DNA of 64,000 nucleotides from Paratinospora sagittata (taxonomy: Eukaryota; Streptophyta; Magnoliopsida; Ranunculales; Menispermaceae). The translations under genes and the position numbers were made by a program. A model generated the notes under the pieces. That model saw only the letters and a list, made by a program, of their open reading frames with translations, was not told the DNA's origin and ran no database searches. Positions 10,166 through 21,297 of this stretch are shown in pieces; positions within the stretch are counted from its first letter, which is position 1, and each line of letters starts with the position of its first letter. Location: the NCBI GenBank assembly GCA_035771175.1, contig CM069607.1, forward strand, positions 16,252,001 to 16,316,000. The letters run 5' to 3'.

Positions 10166-11761
10166 ATGGCCTCAAGTGAAGGAACAACTTTCAGTAGTGG
10201 GGAACCAATTCCCACCAGACTCACGGAACTGTTCGAAAGGGAGGTTATGACTATGAGGAGTATCGACAATAGAAATCTCCGCCTCCGTTCGATCCTTCAT
10301 GAAAAACTCGCAACACTAGGGTGGTTGAACATAACAAAAGTTTAGGGTTACGTCTCTTACAACTTGGTGAAATCCTTCTACGAAGCCATGAATTGTGTAG
10401 AACTTCAAGAAGATGGGATCAGCTCTGTTTTGGAGACAATGGTCAAGGGAACAAAGATTTCTATCAACGTCGAAATTATTGTGTGACTTATGGAGATCCC
10501 GATTGAAGATAAAATCATTGATCCACACGAACCCCAGACAGTTGCAGAGATCGCGGAGTCCAAAGAACAGTTGTTTAATTCCCTCGCCAAAAAGCCATAC
10601 ACCCAATTGACATACGCCCACCTCCCAAACAATCTCCTTAAACCACCTCTTGCCGGCCTTGGAAAGATCGTATTCCGCAACATCTTGCCGGAAAAGGTGA
10701 CTAGAGGTGTTATGTCAAGGGCTCAACTTCTTGTGCTATACTGCATAGAGAAGAAAATTAAGGTCTCCTTACCTCACATCATCATCCAACAAATGTTGCG
10801 GGTGATCCAAAACCCTTTAAGAAAGGAACTCCTCGGCTACGGAGTCTTGATCATGAGGATGCTATACGGGGCAAACGTCAACACTTTTGATAAGTCTTCA
10901 AAGCAGATTACTGAGGCGGTTACAGCATCCTCTATCTTTATGACGTTTGTCACCAGTGGAGGGGTGACTGACGATGAAGTATTCGGTGCAACTTTAGGAG
11001 AAAATGGCAAAAGAATTAGAGACAAAAATGGACGTTGTCAACAAAAAAATTGGCACAAGATTCTTGTTAGGGAGGTACCAAATAACGAGCCAAACCAGAA
11101 CCCTACGGCAAACCCAGCCCCGAATAATGGTCAAACAGATCACCTATTCTCTGAGGAAGATTTCTTTGCCAACCTAAATCAACCTCAACCAAATCAGGAT
11201 GGACAAAGAGTTCCAGCAAATCCACCTTCCTGGAACATGCCAACTCAAGGCAATATTACGTACCAAAGGTTTCCAACTCCTGAGGTACTGTATCGGCCAG
11301 TTCCACAAGTACCTGTGAACCAACAACAACAGAATTGTGTGGCACCAAATTCTGGAAGACAAGACATCCCAATGAGCCCATTGTTTCAAGACTTTTCAAC
11401 CCAAGCATATCCAAATGTCCAAGGGGTTCCAGTTAGGGAATCCTCGTACAATCAAAACAACTACCCCACACCTATGAGTCAACCGTGCGGCCAATACTTT
11501 CCACCAATGCCTACGGCCTACCCTCCACCTATGGGACAGTCGACCCATCAACCATCGATGGGGCAATCGAGTAACCCATTCGAGTAGTTAAATGTGACTG
11601 TAGCTAGTATTACTCGGATGGAGGAGACTCAAAATGCTTTGTTAACACGTATGCAAAACGTTGAAGAACAACGAGCAAATTCTCAACCTTCTTCTAGTAA
11701 TCTTTTTGTACCTAGCAAGAGGTCTAAAAGGGGCGGTAGTAGGCAGGAAATTTTGGAATGA
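10166..11761 (+). pseudogene. accessory ORF1 upstream of gag, plant-transposon-protein-like
   Basis: One reading frame runs from ATG 10166 (MASSEGTTF) to TGA 11759-11761, about 530 codons, with three in-frame stops: TAG 10343, TGA near 10478, TAG 11585. The N-terminal two thirds follows the pattern of the 'putative plant transposon protein' domain: LGWLNITKV, YNLVKSFYEAM (near 10360), TMVKGTKISINVEIIV (near 10440), LPNNLLKPPL...RNILPEKV...RAQLLVLYCIEKKIKVSLP (10624-10780), LLGYGVLIMRMLYGANV (near 10830). The C-terminal third is rich in Pro, Gln and Asn, and ends in a likely coiled coil (ITRMEETQNALLTRMQNVEEQ) and a basic KRSKRGG patch. Most Tekay elements I know of lack such a gene before gag. 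Its function is unknown. Confidence 0.7.
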
Positions 11762-12524
11762 TCAATGACATTGTAAAATTTATTTTATATATAAATGAAA
11801 ATGTTTTGTTTAAAACTATCTTTGGTGGGCCAACTTACATCCATCTAACTTTGGAGTGGAATGGGATACAACAAAATTGGAGGATACTAAATAAAATGTG
11901 GAAGTAAGAAAACTCACGACCTTGTGTGAAAAGAAACATTTGGAGAAAGTTGCATTACTAACATTATCACTAAGTTTACACGGTATGGGACGAGTAAACT
12001 TGGACAATACTATTAGTGAACTCCTCTTCAACCAATGTTTTATAGAGACCGTGTTCATACAACTTAACTTGGTTGACACCCTTATTACCAAATTTATGTG
12101 GTATATGACACACGAATTTGGATAATAGTCGAAAAGACTAAGCGAAAGAGTTTGAATACATAAGATTGCGATAGAACATTAGATCAGGATATTTACCAAG
12201 GCAAATCTTAGAATTTTTATGACTCGTATGGATTTTCAATGAAATACATATGTATGTTCACAAAAAAATAGAACCAAAACATTTGAAATACTTGCAAAGT
12301 TTTATACTTATTATATAAAAATTCTAACCTTGTTTTACACCATGGCCAAACATACGAGGCACATAAGATTCTTTGATTCCTCAACAAAAACCTTACACTA
12401 TACTTAGAAAGATAGGTGGTTTTTATATTACAGTACTATCGAATTTGTTGTTGAGAATATCATAACATTATACTTGGCTACAGTTCCTAAATCATGGTTT
12501 TATTTTCTCCTTGCCAGTGAGAAA
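11762..12524 (+). other. non-coding spacer between ORF1 and gag
   Basis: No recognisable coding region. The short open frame at 11898-12125 has no domain. The sequence is A/T-rich until the GC-richer gag start. Confidence 0.5.
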
Positions 12525-13696
12525 ATGAAAAATAGGAAGAGAGGAAGCCCACATACTGTCCGTTCAGTAAAGGAAGCACCTCCTGAAATTCAGAACTAGG
12601 AACCGCCGCCTCCGACGACAGCACGGGCCACACCCGACACTGCCACTACGTCTGGGCAGGCAGTGCCACCCCAACCCACATCCTTTGCCATGCCTTCGAG
12701 TATGGAGGTTTTTTTCGCCGAATTTATCGAGGCAATGAAAGTAATTGTTCAGACGGTCGTTTGTGAGATCGCGGCCGATCAGGTTGTCACACTGTTCAGG
12801 CACCTATGAGATCTGGGTCGGACACTCAAACCGACCAGATTACAAAATACAAGAGACTACAAGCTCTTACTTTTGCTGGCACCATTGATGCCGAAGAGGT
12901 GCAGAAATGGCTGGATGAGTCAAAGAAGGATCTCGATGCAATGGGAGTTGATGAGGCTCGAAATATTCCACTTGCGTCCTACCAACTTATTGGTGGAGCA
13001 AATACATGGTGGATAACAGTAAAGGAGGACCCAAGGGTCAACATCGCGGACATGACTTGGCAACAGTTCGAGTCATTGTTTATTGATGAGTACTTCCCTG
13101 GCACTGTGAAGAGGCAGAAGCGCCAGGAGTTTGCCAAGCTATACCAAAGCGGCATGACAGTCAGGGAGTATGCTGTCGAGTTTAAAGAATTATCGGCCTA
13201 CTCTCTCTCCACCATCTCAACGGAGCAAGATAAGACCAAGAAATTCTACAATGGCCTTCGTCCTGACATTCGACAAGCCTTTTCGATCTTGGATCTCAAG
13301 ATTTACAGGGAGGTCGTTGACAAGGCCATGAGCTTTGAGCAAGAGAAGATTGTGTAGGAGCAGAAACTGAATAGGGGGAAATGGCCTGCAACGTTTTCCT
13401 AACAGGGCTCGCAGCATGGCAACAAGAAGAAGCCCTACTATAATCAAAACCCAACTCTCCCAGCCCCTGTTCAGAAGAATGAGGCCACGGCACCTGCTGC
13501 TGAACCATTTAACCCTGGTCATCAAGGTTTTCGCAATCATGGCCGAGGAGGCTATAATGGCAGAGGTGGTGGTCAGCACCACAATCAGCATGGCCAACAT
13601 AACCATCAGCAGCAGAGGTTGACATGTTACAACTGTGGCCAGCAGGGCCATGTAAAAAATGGTTGTCTGTACCTTCAACAACCTATTCCCGTTGTT
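12525..13696 (+). pseudogene. Tekay-like gag (capsid and CCHC nucleocapsid)
   Basis: Starts at ATG 12525 (MKNRKRGSPHTV). One TAG and a frameshift near 12800 precede the capsid core at 12806-13357, which shows the Retrotrans_gag pattern: FAGTIDAEEVQKWL, LIGGANTWW, MTWQQFESLFIDEYFP, MTVREYAVEFKEL, FYNGLRPDIRQ. After a TAG at 13355 and frameshifts, a His/Gly/Gln-rich stretch leads into the zinc knuckle CYNCGQQGHVKNGC (about 13625-13666), a correct CX2CX4HX4C. It would package element RNA into virus-like particles. It is disabled by the stops. Confidence 0.88.
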
Positions 13697-16600
13697 CCAG
13701 TCCAACAAGCACCACCTGCTACTAATGCCCAACCTAGGCAAAACCAGGGGCAACAGAACCAGGGCAGAGCATTTGCTACCGCTCAACAACCCCTCCCAGA
13801 CAACAATGTAGTCGAAGGTACATTTCCTTTGTTCAATACAATGGTGCATGTTTTGTTCGATTTGGGTGCTACCCATTCTTTTATATCGTCTGCATTGGTA
13901 AGACATTTAGGGTTGCATCCTGAACCCACTGAAATCACAATCCATGTCACATCACCTATAGGATCTGGTACTGACGTGAATTTGTAGTGTTCTCGATGTG
14001 AGCTTCGAATGTCAGAACAGATAATACATGCAGATCTTTTTGTGATGGACATTGAAGACTTCGACATCATCCTCGGCATGGGCTAGCTCGCACCACTGAA
14101 TGCAAATATCGATTGTATGAAGAAGCAAGTTCAGTTAACCTTGCCCACGGGGGAGTTTGTCAAGATTCAGGGAACAAGGAAATGGATACACAACTCGACT
14201 GTTGCACTTCTCAAGGCACAGCTTCGAGCTCTATCCCTTGGTGATGAAAATGAATCACCAGCACTGTACCCTCTCGAAGTACACGATGTCCCGGTAATAT
14301 CTGAATTCCCAACAGTTTTTCTAAATGACCTTCCTGTTCTACCTCCGGTTAGGGAATTCTATTTTGAAATCAATCTCATACCTGAGGCCGGGCCTATCTC
14401 AATTCCACCATACAGAATGTCAAATGTCGAGCTGGTCAAATTGGACAAACAACTGAAGGAATTAGAGAGTAATGGTTTCCATCAGAAAGAGTTCATCATC
14501 CTGGGGTGCTCCAGTTCTATTTATTCGCAAAAAGGATGGTTTGTTACGACTTTGCATCGACTATCGCAAGCTGAATAACGTCACCATTAAGAATAGATAC
14601 TTGTTGCCCAGGATCGATGACTTGTTCGACCAACTAAGAGATGCCACATAATTCCCTAAGATTGCTTTACGATCCGGTTATCACCAACTCCAGATCCGAG
14701 AGTCGGACATTACCAAAACGGCATTCAGAACTCGGTACGGTCACTACGAGTTCATGGTCATGCCTTTCGGTTTAACAAATACACCTGCTGCGTTCATGGA
14801 TTTGATGAACCGCATCTTTAGGTTATACTTAGACCGATTTGTGGTGGTTTTTGTGGACGATATCTTAATATATTCCTCAACCGAGGAAGACCATAAGATA
14901 CACCTGAGGATCGTCCTCCAAACCTTGAGAAGCCACCAGTTGTATGTAAAGTTGAGTAAGTGCGAATTTTGGGCGAAGCGAGTTCAATTCCTAGGCCATG
15001 TGGTTTCAGGCAATGGCATTGGGTGGATCCTTCTAAAGTTGAAGCGGTTTTAAACTGGAAGCAGCCTACCACTGTTACTCAGATTAGGAGTTTTCTTAGT
15101 TTGGCTGGCTATTACAGACGCTTCATCAAGGACTTCTCAAAGATTGTTGAACCTTTGACCAAGCCCACTCAGAAAGACGTGCTATTCATCTGGAATCCCG
15201 CCTTTGAATCATCATTTCAGGAATTGAACAAGCGCCTCACGATGGCACCAGTACTAATCACTCCAAGAAATGCACTTGAATTTTCACTATACACCGACGC
15301 CTCTCTCCAAGGCTTAGGTTAGGTGTCATACTAATGCAAGAAGGCTAAGGTGTTGCATATGCCTCAAGGCAACTAAAGATTCATGAGGGTAATTACCCAA
15401 CACATGACTTAGAACTTGCAGTTGTAGTATTTGCACTGAAATTATGGCGTCATTACCAATACGGTGAACGGTTTGAGGTCTTCTCGAATCACAAGAGTCA
15501 TAAGTACATCTACACCCAGAGAGACCTAAACCTCCACCAAAGACGATGGTTGGGATTCTTGAAAGATTATGACTTTCAACTCCAGTACCATCCCGATAAG
15601 GCCAATGTTGTGGCTAATTCCCTGAGTGGAAAATCTTATGTTGCTTGCACTCTTAACTTCGAAATGGAGAAGTTGGCTACAGAGATGGAGAATTTTAACC
15701 TACAACTGATCAAAGAGGGAGCAAGACCACGACTTTCTCAATTATCAGCCAACTCTGAGCTGGTTCGAAAGATTTTAGCAGCTCAAGCCAACGACCCTAT
15801 ATTAATGGAGAAACGAGAACTTCTACTCAGTGGACAGGACCTTCCTCACTGGTCGGTCTCTGAAGTCGGAGCCGTTTTCTATAAAAAAATGCTCTGTCTA
15901 CCGAACGATCTTGAGGTTCGGAAAGATGTGCTCACTGAAATGCACTGTTCGAGGTTCGCTATGCATCCTGAGGGTGACAAGATGTACAAGGATGTCAAGC
16001 GACAATTCTGGTTTTCTGGAATGAAGAAGGTGATTGCACACTTCGTTGCTCGATGTCTCGTTTTCCAGCAAGTTAAGGCAGAACGAAGACTTCCCTCTGG
16101 ACTTCTCCAGCCGTTACCTATTGGAGAATGGAAGTGGGAAAACATCGCAATGGATTTTGTTACAGCCTTGCCTCGAAATAATAAAGGGCAAGATGTTATC
16201 TGGGTTATCATTGACAGACTTACAAAGTTTTCACACTTCTTGCCAATAAAGTTCACGGATAACCCCGCCAAGCTTGCTGAACTATATGAAAGAGAGATCG
16301 TACGCCTCCGTGGCATACCACTCACGATCGTCTCTGATCGAGACCCTCAATTCATATCAAAGTTTTGGCAAAGCTTCCAGAATATAATGAGCTCTAAGAT
16401 CACCATGAGCACAGCCTTTCACCCTCAGACTGATGGGCAGCCAGAGCGTCTTATCCAAATCATGGAAGGCATGTTACGGTGTTGCATTTTGGACTTTAAT
16501 GACGGATGGGCAAAGTACTTACATTTAGCTGAGTTTGCAAACAACAACAACTACCAAACTAGTATCGGCATGGCACCGTACGAGGCTCTCTATGGTCGCC

Positions 16601-17199
16601 CTTGCAGATCTCCGGTATGTTGGTTAGATATGGCAGATCGACCGCAGTTGGGCCCTGAACTAGTTCAAGAGACTTCTGAGAAAATCACACTAGTAAAGGA
16701 GCGACTTCGTGTTGCACAAAGTCGATAGAAGAGTTATGCTGACAAGCGAAGGCAGCCTCTAAAATTTGATAAGGGGGACTTGGTTTTTCTAAAAGTTCAG
16801 CCCACAATAGGTGTCAAACGCTTTGAGATCAAAGGAAAGCTCTCCCCATGGTATATCGGTCTATTTCAGATCATTGAACGTATTGGCAAACTTGCTTATC
16901 GTCTGTCCCTTCCATTGTCCATGTCTAAGGTTCATGACATTTTTCACATATCCATGCTTCGAAAGTATCGTCCTAATCCTTCGCATATCATCCATCTGGT
17001 TGAGGTTCGGGTTGAGGAAGGAAATAGGTATCAGGAGAGAGCGATACAGATTATGAATAGAAAATCTCAAGAACTACGGCGACGTAGCATACCACTTCTG
17101 AAGGTGCTCTGGGATCACCACGGAGTAGAGGAAGCAAAATGGGAACTAGAAGCAACAATTAAACAGAAATACCCTGAATTGTTTTCTAGTAATAACTGA
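13697..17199 (+). pseudogene. Tekay-like pol: protease, RT, RNase H, integrase, chromodomain
   Basis: Protease: LFDLGATHSFIS near 13855, with Ser of the usual DSGA changed to Leu. RT: EFYFEINLIPEAGPISIPPYRM (14358-), DYRKLN near 14560, YHQLQIRE near 14680, [12 protein letters not shown] near 14761, catalytic VDD at 14853-14861. RNase H opens [10 protein letters not shown] near 15290, then collapses into stops up to 15550. Integrase: AMDFVTALP (first Asp, near 16150), IVSDRDPQF (second Asp, near 16328), [13 protein letters not shown] (Glu, near 16420). The chromodomain is near 17030-17190 (ERAIQI...IPLLKVLWDHHGVEEAKWE). Breaks include TGA near 13987, TAG near 14084, frameshifts near 14570 and 15030, TAA near 14649, TAG near 15320 and TAG 16726. 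The chromodomain would direct integration to modified chromatin in active relatives. Confidence 0.92.
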
Positions 17200-17289
17200 T
17201 GATGTGATACATTGTACTATTTCACTTATCAATAAAATGATGAAACTTTGGTTACAAATATCTTAATACATCGTTTCACTTGAATAACT

Positions 17290-17808
17290 ATGCAGATGTC
17301 TGAAAATAATATCGATGGATATAGTGATGCACACACGCAATGGCCTCCTTGGCAACCTGTGGCGACTCCTCCAGGATCTGAGTCAAGTCACAACTACTTT
17401 GCATCACCAACTCCATCGCCACACAGATAGCGATCCTTATCGCTAGAACGTGCATGGATTTTTCGTAACAATTTTGCCCAAAACAATCCCGTGACCTCAT
17501 CTTGGCAGGACCTTCAACCAAAATTGCCAGGCGGCCGGATTCGAGCAACAGCACGAAAAAGCATCCCACCGCTCAACCTACCTTTCCTTAAACGATGCAA
17601 CCAACGCCCTACACCACCAACTGTTAAGCAAAGGTTGGAATCTTCTGAGGACGAATCAGACTCCATTTGCTCTCCATGGTTTCATGATGTTGAGGATTCC
17701 ACCAGCTACAGTGCCATTCAGGGACCATACAGGCACTACCTTAAGCTAGCAAACGATGACGACGGCAGTGAATCTCACGCAGATAGCCATCATGACTACT
17801 TGAACTGA
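17290..17808 (+). pseudogene. accessory ORF3 downstream of the chromodomain, unknown function
   Basis: One frame from ATG 17290 to TGA 17806-17808 (~172 codons), broken only by TAG 17428. It starts 90 bp after the pol stop. Features: Trp/Pro-rich start, SPTPSPHR, a basic Pro-rich centre (PKLPGGRIRATARKSIPPLN, KRCNQRPTPPTVKQRLESS), then an acidic Ser/Asp/His-rich tail ending HHDYLN. The same frame, without this stop but with another one, is present in the reverse copy at 58906-59381. That suggests it was once translated. I recognise no family; a nucleic-acid-binding or trafficking role is only a guess. Confidence 0.65.
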
Positions 17809-17811
17809 CAA

Positions 17812-18105
17812 AAATAGACAAAAATTTTGAAATTCCCAAATCTGGGAACAGCAGGCTATAAGACCCTATAGCACGCTATAGGTCTTTTGAAAAATTATGA
17901 CTTTTTCAAATTAAAACACAAAGGCACTACAACTATGTCCAAATGATTTCAAACAAAATGCTTAAGAGATCAAATCATTTTGAGACTTTGAAAACCATTC
18001 TAAAGCATTTGAAAAACAATTTTATGTAATCAAGATCATTTTTAAAGAACTAGAATGACTACTCCAAAGTTAATAAAATTTCTTTTGCTGGAGAAACCAA
18101 GAATG
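17812..18105 (+). repeat. duplicated target-flank segment before the right LTR (copy 2)
   Basis: Near-identical to 7904-8196, ending in the same GAATG that borders the left LTR. In the reverse copy of the element, ORF3 is followed after only ~9 bp by the LTR. This segment is therefore not a normal part of the element. Confidence 0.85.
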
Positions 18106-19483
18106 TGTAATACCCTAGGTTTGCACAAAAAAAAAAAATAAATAAATAATATTTTTCAGGCACATGCCCGAAAGTTCGGGCGCAATTTTTCCTATTTAAG
18201 GAAACCCTCTCCCTCCTCATTTCTCACACCAAAATCACTCCTCCTTGTGATTTTCCTTCTCTCTTTCACTCATTTTGAGTTTTTGTCTTCTCTTTTGAGA
18301 CTCTCTTTCCGAGACTCTCGGTGCGGTGCAACGCGGTTCTGCGCGGGGGAAGGCGCCAGGTTTCAAAGGAGTTTTTATCTGAAGGTGGGGAACGAAACAT
18401 AGCTTTGCGTGTCTTATAACTTTTATTAAAGTTTACATTCATTTATCATTATGTTTACTATTCATTTACACTGCATTATTGCGTATAATGTTTATACTTG
18501 TCATACTTATACCTGTATATTTGGAGTTCATGTATTACACTGTTGTTATGCTGGATTAGTGGTCAATCTGGCTCAACCAGACTCAGTCTTGTCCTCAGTA
18601 ACTTTAAATAGTGAACGGGAGGCAGCGTGCTGCCTAGACGATTGGTATTTAAGTAGACCTCGTGTCTCACCTCTCAACTGGAGACTGATCTGGTTGGTCT
18701 TATTTGAAAGCTATCAGCATATTGAATGTCCTAACCTTGCACGTCGTGATACCGACCCTGATAAGGATCACCAGACGTTGTCAAATCCTATCTAAATGTT
18801 AAGTAAAGACCGGACCAATTCATGCATTGGCATCATACATAGCACCACCTAGGGACGTATGTGGTTTATGATTCATAGAATAGTTAGAAGCAATGCTCGC
18901 TATTCATTATATTTCTCTAAAGAGGGACGTACAATGAGAACCTGGCTACTCCTGGGGAGGGACATCTGTACGTGAATCTAGAGCATCGTTCCTAAGGAGG
19001 GATGTGCAATGAGAACCCGGCTACTCTTGGGGAGGGACATCTGTACGTGAACTCAGGCGATGTACAATCATCAAAACCAATACGAGACGGTGTCATGCAC
19101 ACATACATGTTGGTTTGATTATGATGCTCTGATGTGTATTTAAGATATTTTATTATGAAGTTTGCTTTATTAATTGTTATATTCATGAACTATTTTACCC
19201 ACTGAGCTTGTAGCTCACCCCATTGTTATCCAATTTTTCACAGGAGATTAGGGTGGACTGGGTGCAGGTTTTTGGGCCCACATTTTGTACCCTCTGTATT
19301 ATTCATTGGGGATTTTGGGAGAATGTTCCCTTAACTATTTCATGTACAAATATATTCTGAAATTAATGAAATCAGACTTTTACTTAATCGTGTTTTCGCG
19401 CAATTTGCTATCGTTATGATACCAATCCGCGCCCCGTCCATGAGTGTCCCGCCTGTTTAGGCGTGTCTGGGCGAGGTGTGACA
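18106..19483 (+). repeat. right LTR of the Tekay-like element (full length)
   Basis: 1378 bp, from TGTAATACCCTAGG to GGCGAGGTGTGACA, followed by target duplication GAATG (19484-19488). It shares the tandem ACGTAC block and the CCCACTGAGCTTGTAGCTCACC box (19198-19219) with the left LTR. The right LTR has the ~110-bp terminal segment that the left one lacks. Confidence 0.9.
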
Positions 19484-19752
19484 GAATGGATCTTACATTC
19501 TAAGACCAACTCTAAACTCTTCAAGCTCTTTCGTTGATGTCATCGATGTTGATCTTAAGATTTTACATCATAACTTGAACTTTGATTAATCTCGTTCCAG
19601 AACTAACTTTAATTGTCTCCTCTCCATGATTCTTTGTAATCAAGTCTAAAAGATTAAAACTTGGAGACATAGACTAAAGTTAAATAGACATGTTGTTTGT
19701 AATCATCAAAATTCACCATCGAATTCCAACCACGAGGGACATTGGTCTAACA
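19484..19752 (-). mobile_element. reverse SIRE-like solo LTR, second half
   Basis: Continues the LTR begun at 6653, starting with the second GAATG. It ends ...GGTCTAACA, an inverted match to the TGTTAG start. The reverse complement of the SIRE LTR core TTTTGATGATTACAAACAA lies at 19695-19714. Confidence 0.7.
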
Positions 19753-20154
19753 CAAATCACTTTAACTAAGTTGTTTCAACTTAAAATGATCAAATCACAA
19801 AAGTCAACTAAAAGGTCAAAGTCAAAGTTCCAAGTGAATCAAAGTAACGGATGATCAAGATCTATCTTTGTAATGTATTTGCTTAGATTCAATCTAGAAC
19901 TGTAGAATCCTCTTTAGTGTAATCAGCCAAATCATTGCATGCATCATATTTTGAAATCTTCGATTTTTACAAAAATCAAACCGATTTTCATTTTAGTCAA
20001 AATCTTGACTTTCGTAAAAAAAAATGAGTTTAACACTTGTATTAACTTCAATTTGATCAAGTTTAATGTATCCAAGTGTATTTAGACTTGTTTGATCGAT
20101 AAAACATGTTTTGATTGCAAATATTTCAAAAGAAAACATGTTTAAGTTTCTTTG

Positions 20155-20480
20155 TATAGCAGAAACGTGTTTTCTATAAAGAAAATGTGTTTCCTATTTG
20201 GAGTTGGTTAAATTTCACTCAGTCAAGCATAAATGCGTTACCTGTTGAAGAAATGGGTTTCCTGTTTTGGACTTAGTGAAAATTTTACTCGGTTGAGCAG
20301 AAACATGTTCCTATTTAAGAAATGCATTCCCTCAAAATTCCAAGAATTATGCTCTCGAGAAATGAACACAGAAACACGTTTCCTACTTTTTGGGAAATTC
20401 TGAAATTTCACACAGAAACGCGTTTCCGTGACAAAAATAGAGAGCTATTTTTTAGTGTTTTTTTAACAGAAACAGGGTTC
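20155..20480 (+). repeat. array of GAAACGCGTTTC-type palindromes in U3
   Basis: Imperfect copies of GAAACGCGTTTC recur about every 30-50 bp: GAAACGTGTTTTC, GAAATGGGTTTCC, GAAACATGTTCC, GAAACACGTTTCC, GAAACGCGTTTCC, GAAACAGGGTTCTG. They end ~50 bp before the TATA box. Palindromic repeats in this place are typical of bound promoter elements, but no factor can be named. Confidence 0.75.
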
Positions 20481-20524
20481 TGTGTACAAAACCATGGTTC
20501 TTACTTTTTCGATTTTTAAATTTC

Positions 20525-20532
20525 TATAAATA
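20525..20532 (+). promoter_or_regulatory. TATA box of the SIRE-like 3' LTR
   Basis: TATAAATA follows the palindrome array and precedes a T-rich transcribed leader. This is the expected U3/R arrangement. Confidence 0.6.
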
Positions 20533-21297
20533 CACTTTTTTGCGCATTGAGAGCAATTTTTGCAAAATTTATTAAATGTGTGCGCTCTATTGTTCTCCAC
20601 GTCTTTCAAACTTTTGCAAGCATTCTAAGTTCATTTTTATTTGAAAGAAAGTGCCATTGTGCTTAAGTGTTCTTCAAATCTCTTCAACAAGTTTTCTCTC
20701 TTATGTTTCAAAAGAAATCTCTAAGTGTTTTCATTCTCACTTGGTGAGAACATCCTCTTGAGAGATTTCAAGTGTTTCGGAGTTCTTTGACTTGTGTGCG
20801 TCATCTACATCACTTCCAAGTCAAGAAATCAACTAGGAACCTCCATTACTAGCCTGCACTCCATACTTCATTATTTTGGTTGATTCATCTCAGGGGGTAT
20901 TCATTTTATTTGTACTAAATCTTTGAGAGTTGTTCGGTAAGAACACTCTCTATCATTTGTATACATTATTGGTCGAGTAGGTCGATGTTTGTAACGGTTT
21001 CACACCTGTAAGTTGAATCAAGTTTAATGGAGTTTAGGAAATCTTAACCGGGGAGGACAAATAGTGGAGGTAGGCTTTGAAGAAGTTGAACCACTCTAAA
21101 TCGTTGTACACTTTGATTTTTTTCCTGCACTTTATATTACTTTCATCTTTGCTAATTGTGTTAAGTAAGGTATTTGGAAAATCTCCCCCCACCCCCCCTT
21201 CTTGAACTATAATATGGGCAGTTACACTGGAATCATGCTATCATGTTGTGTACTTACTTGAATTACATTAATTGTATTGATGATATATGATTGTAGA

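Larger units (their letters stand above)
8197..19483 (+). mobile_element. Tekay-like chromodomain Ty3/gypsy retrotransposon with two accessory ORFs
   Basis: Order: LTR (8197-9462), primer-binding site, accessory ORF1 (10166-11761), gag (12525-), protease, reverse transcriptase, RNase H, integrase and chromodomain (to 17199), accessory ORF3 (17290-17808), duplicated flank, LTR (18106-19483). Protease-RT-RNaseH-integrase order plus a C-terminal chromodomain identifies a chromovirus, and its sequence resembles the Tekay/Del clade. GAATG occurs at 8192-8196 and 19484-19488 as the target duplication. All coding parts carry stops or frameshifts, so it is not autonomous. A related copy lies in reverse at 57483-59381. 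Confidence 0.9.
19753..21226 (+). mobile_element. 3' LTR of the SIRE-like element, right piece
   Basis: Continuation of the LTR begun at 6591. It contains a palindrome array (20155-20480), a TATA box (20525) and a C-rich terminal motif CCCCCCACCCCCCCTTCTTG near 21188, then ends ...GGGCAGTTACA. Combined with the left piece the LTR is about 1.54 kb, as expected for SIRE-type elements. The 5' LTR is not in the window, so no target duplication can be tested. Confidence 0.7.

Noticed and set aside
13217..13906. 229-codon minus-strand ORF opposite gag
   Set aside because: Antisense shadow of the gypsy gag and zinc-knuckle region; no domain.
15879..16325. 148-codon minus-strand ORF opposite integrase
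   Set aside because: Antisense shadow of the integrase core.
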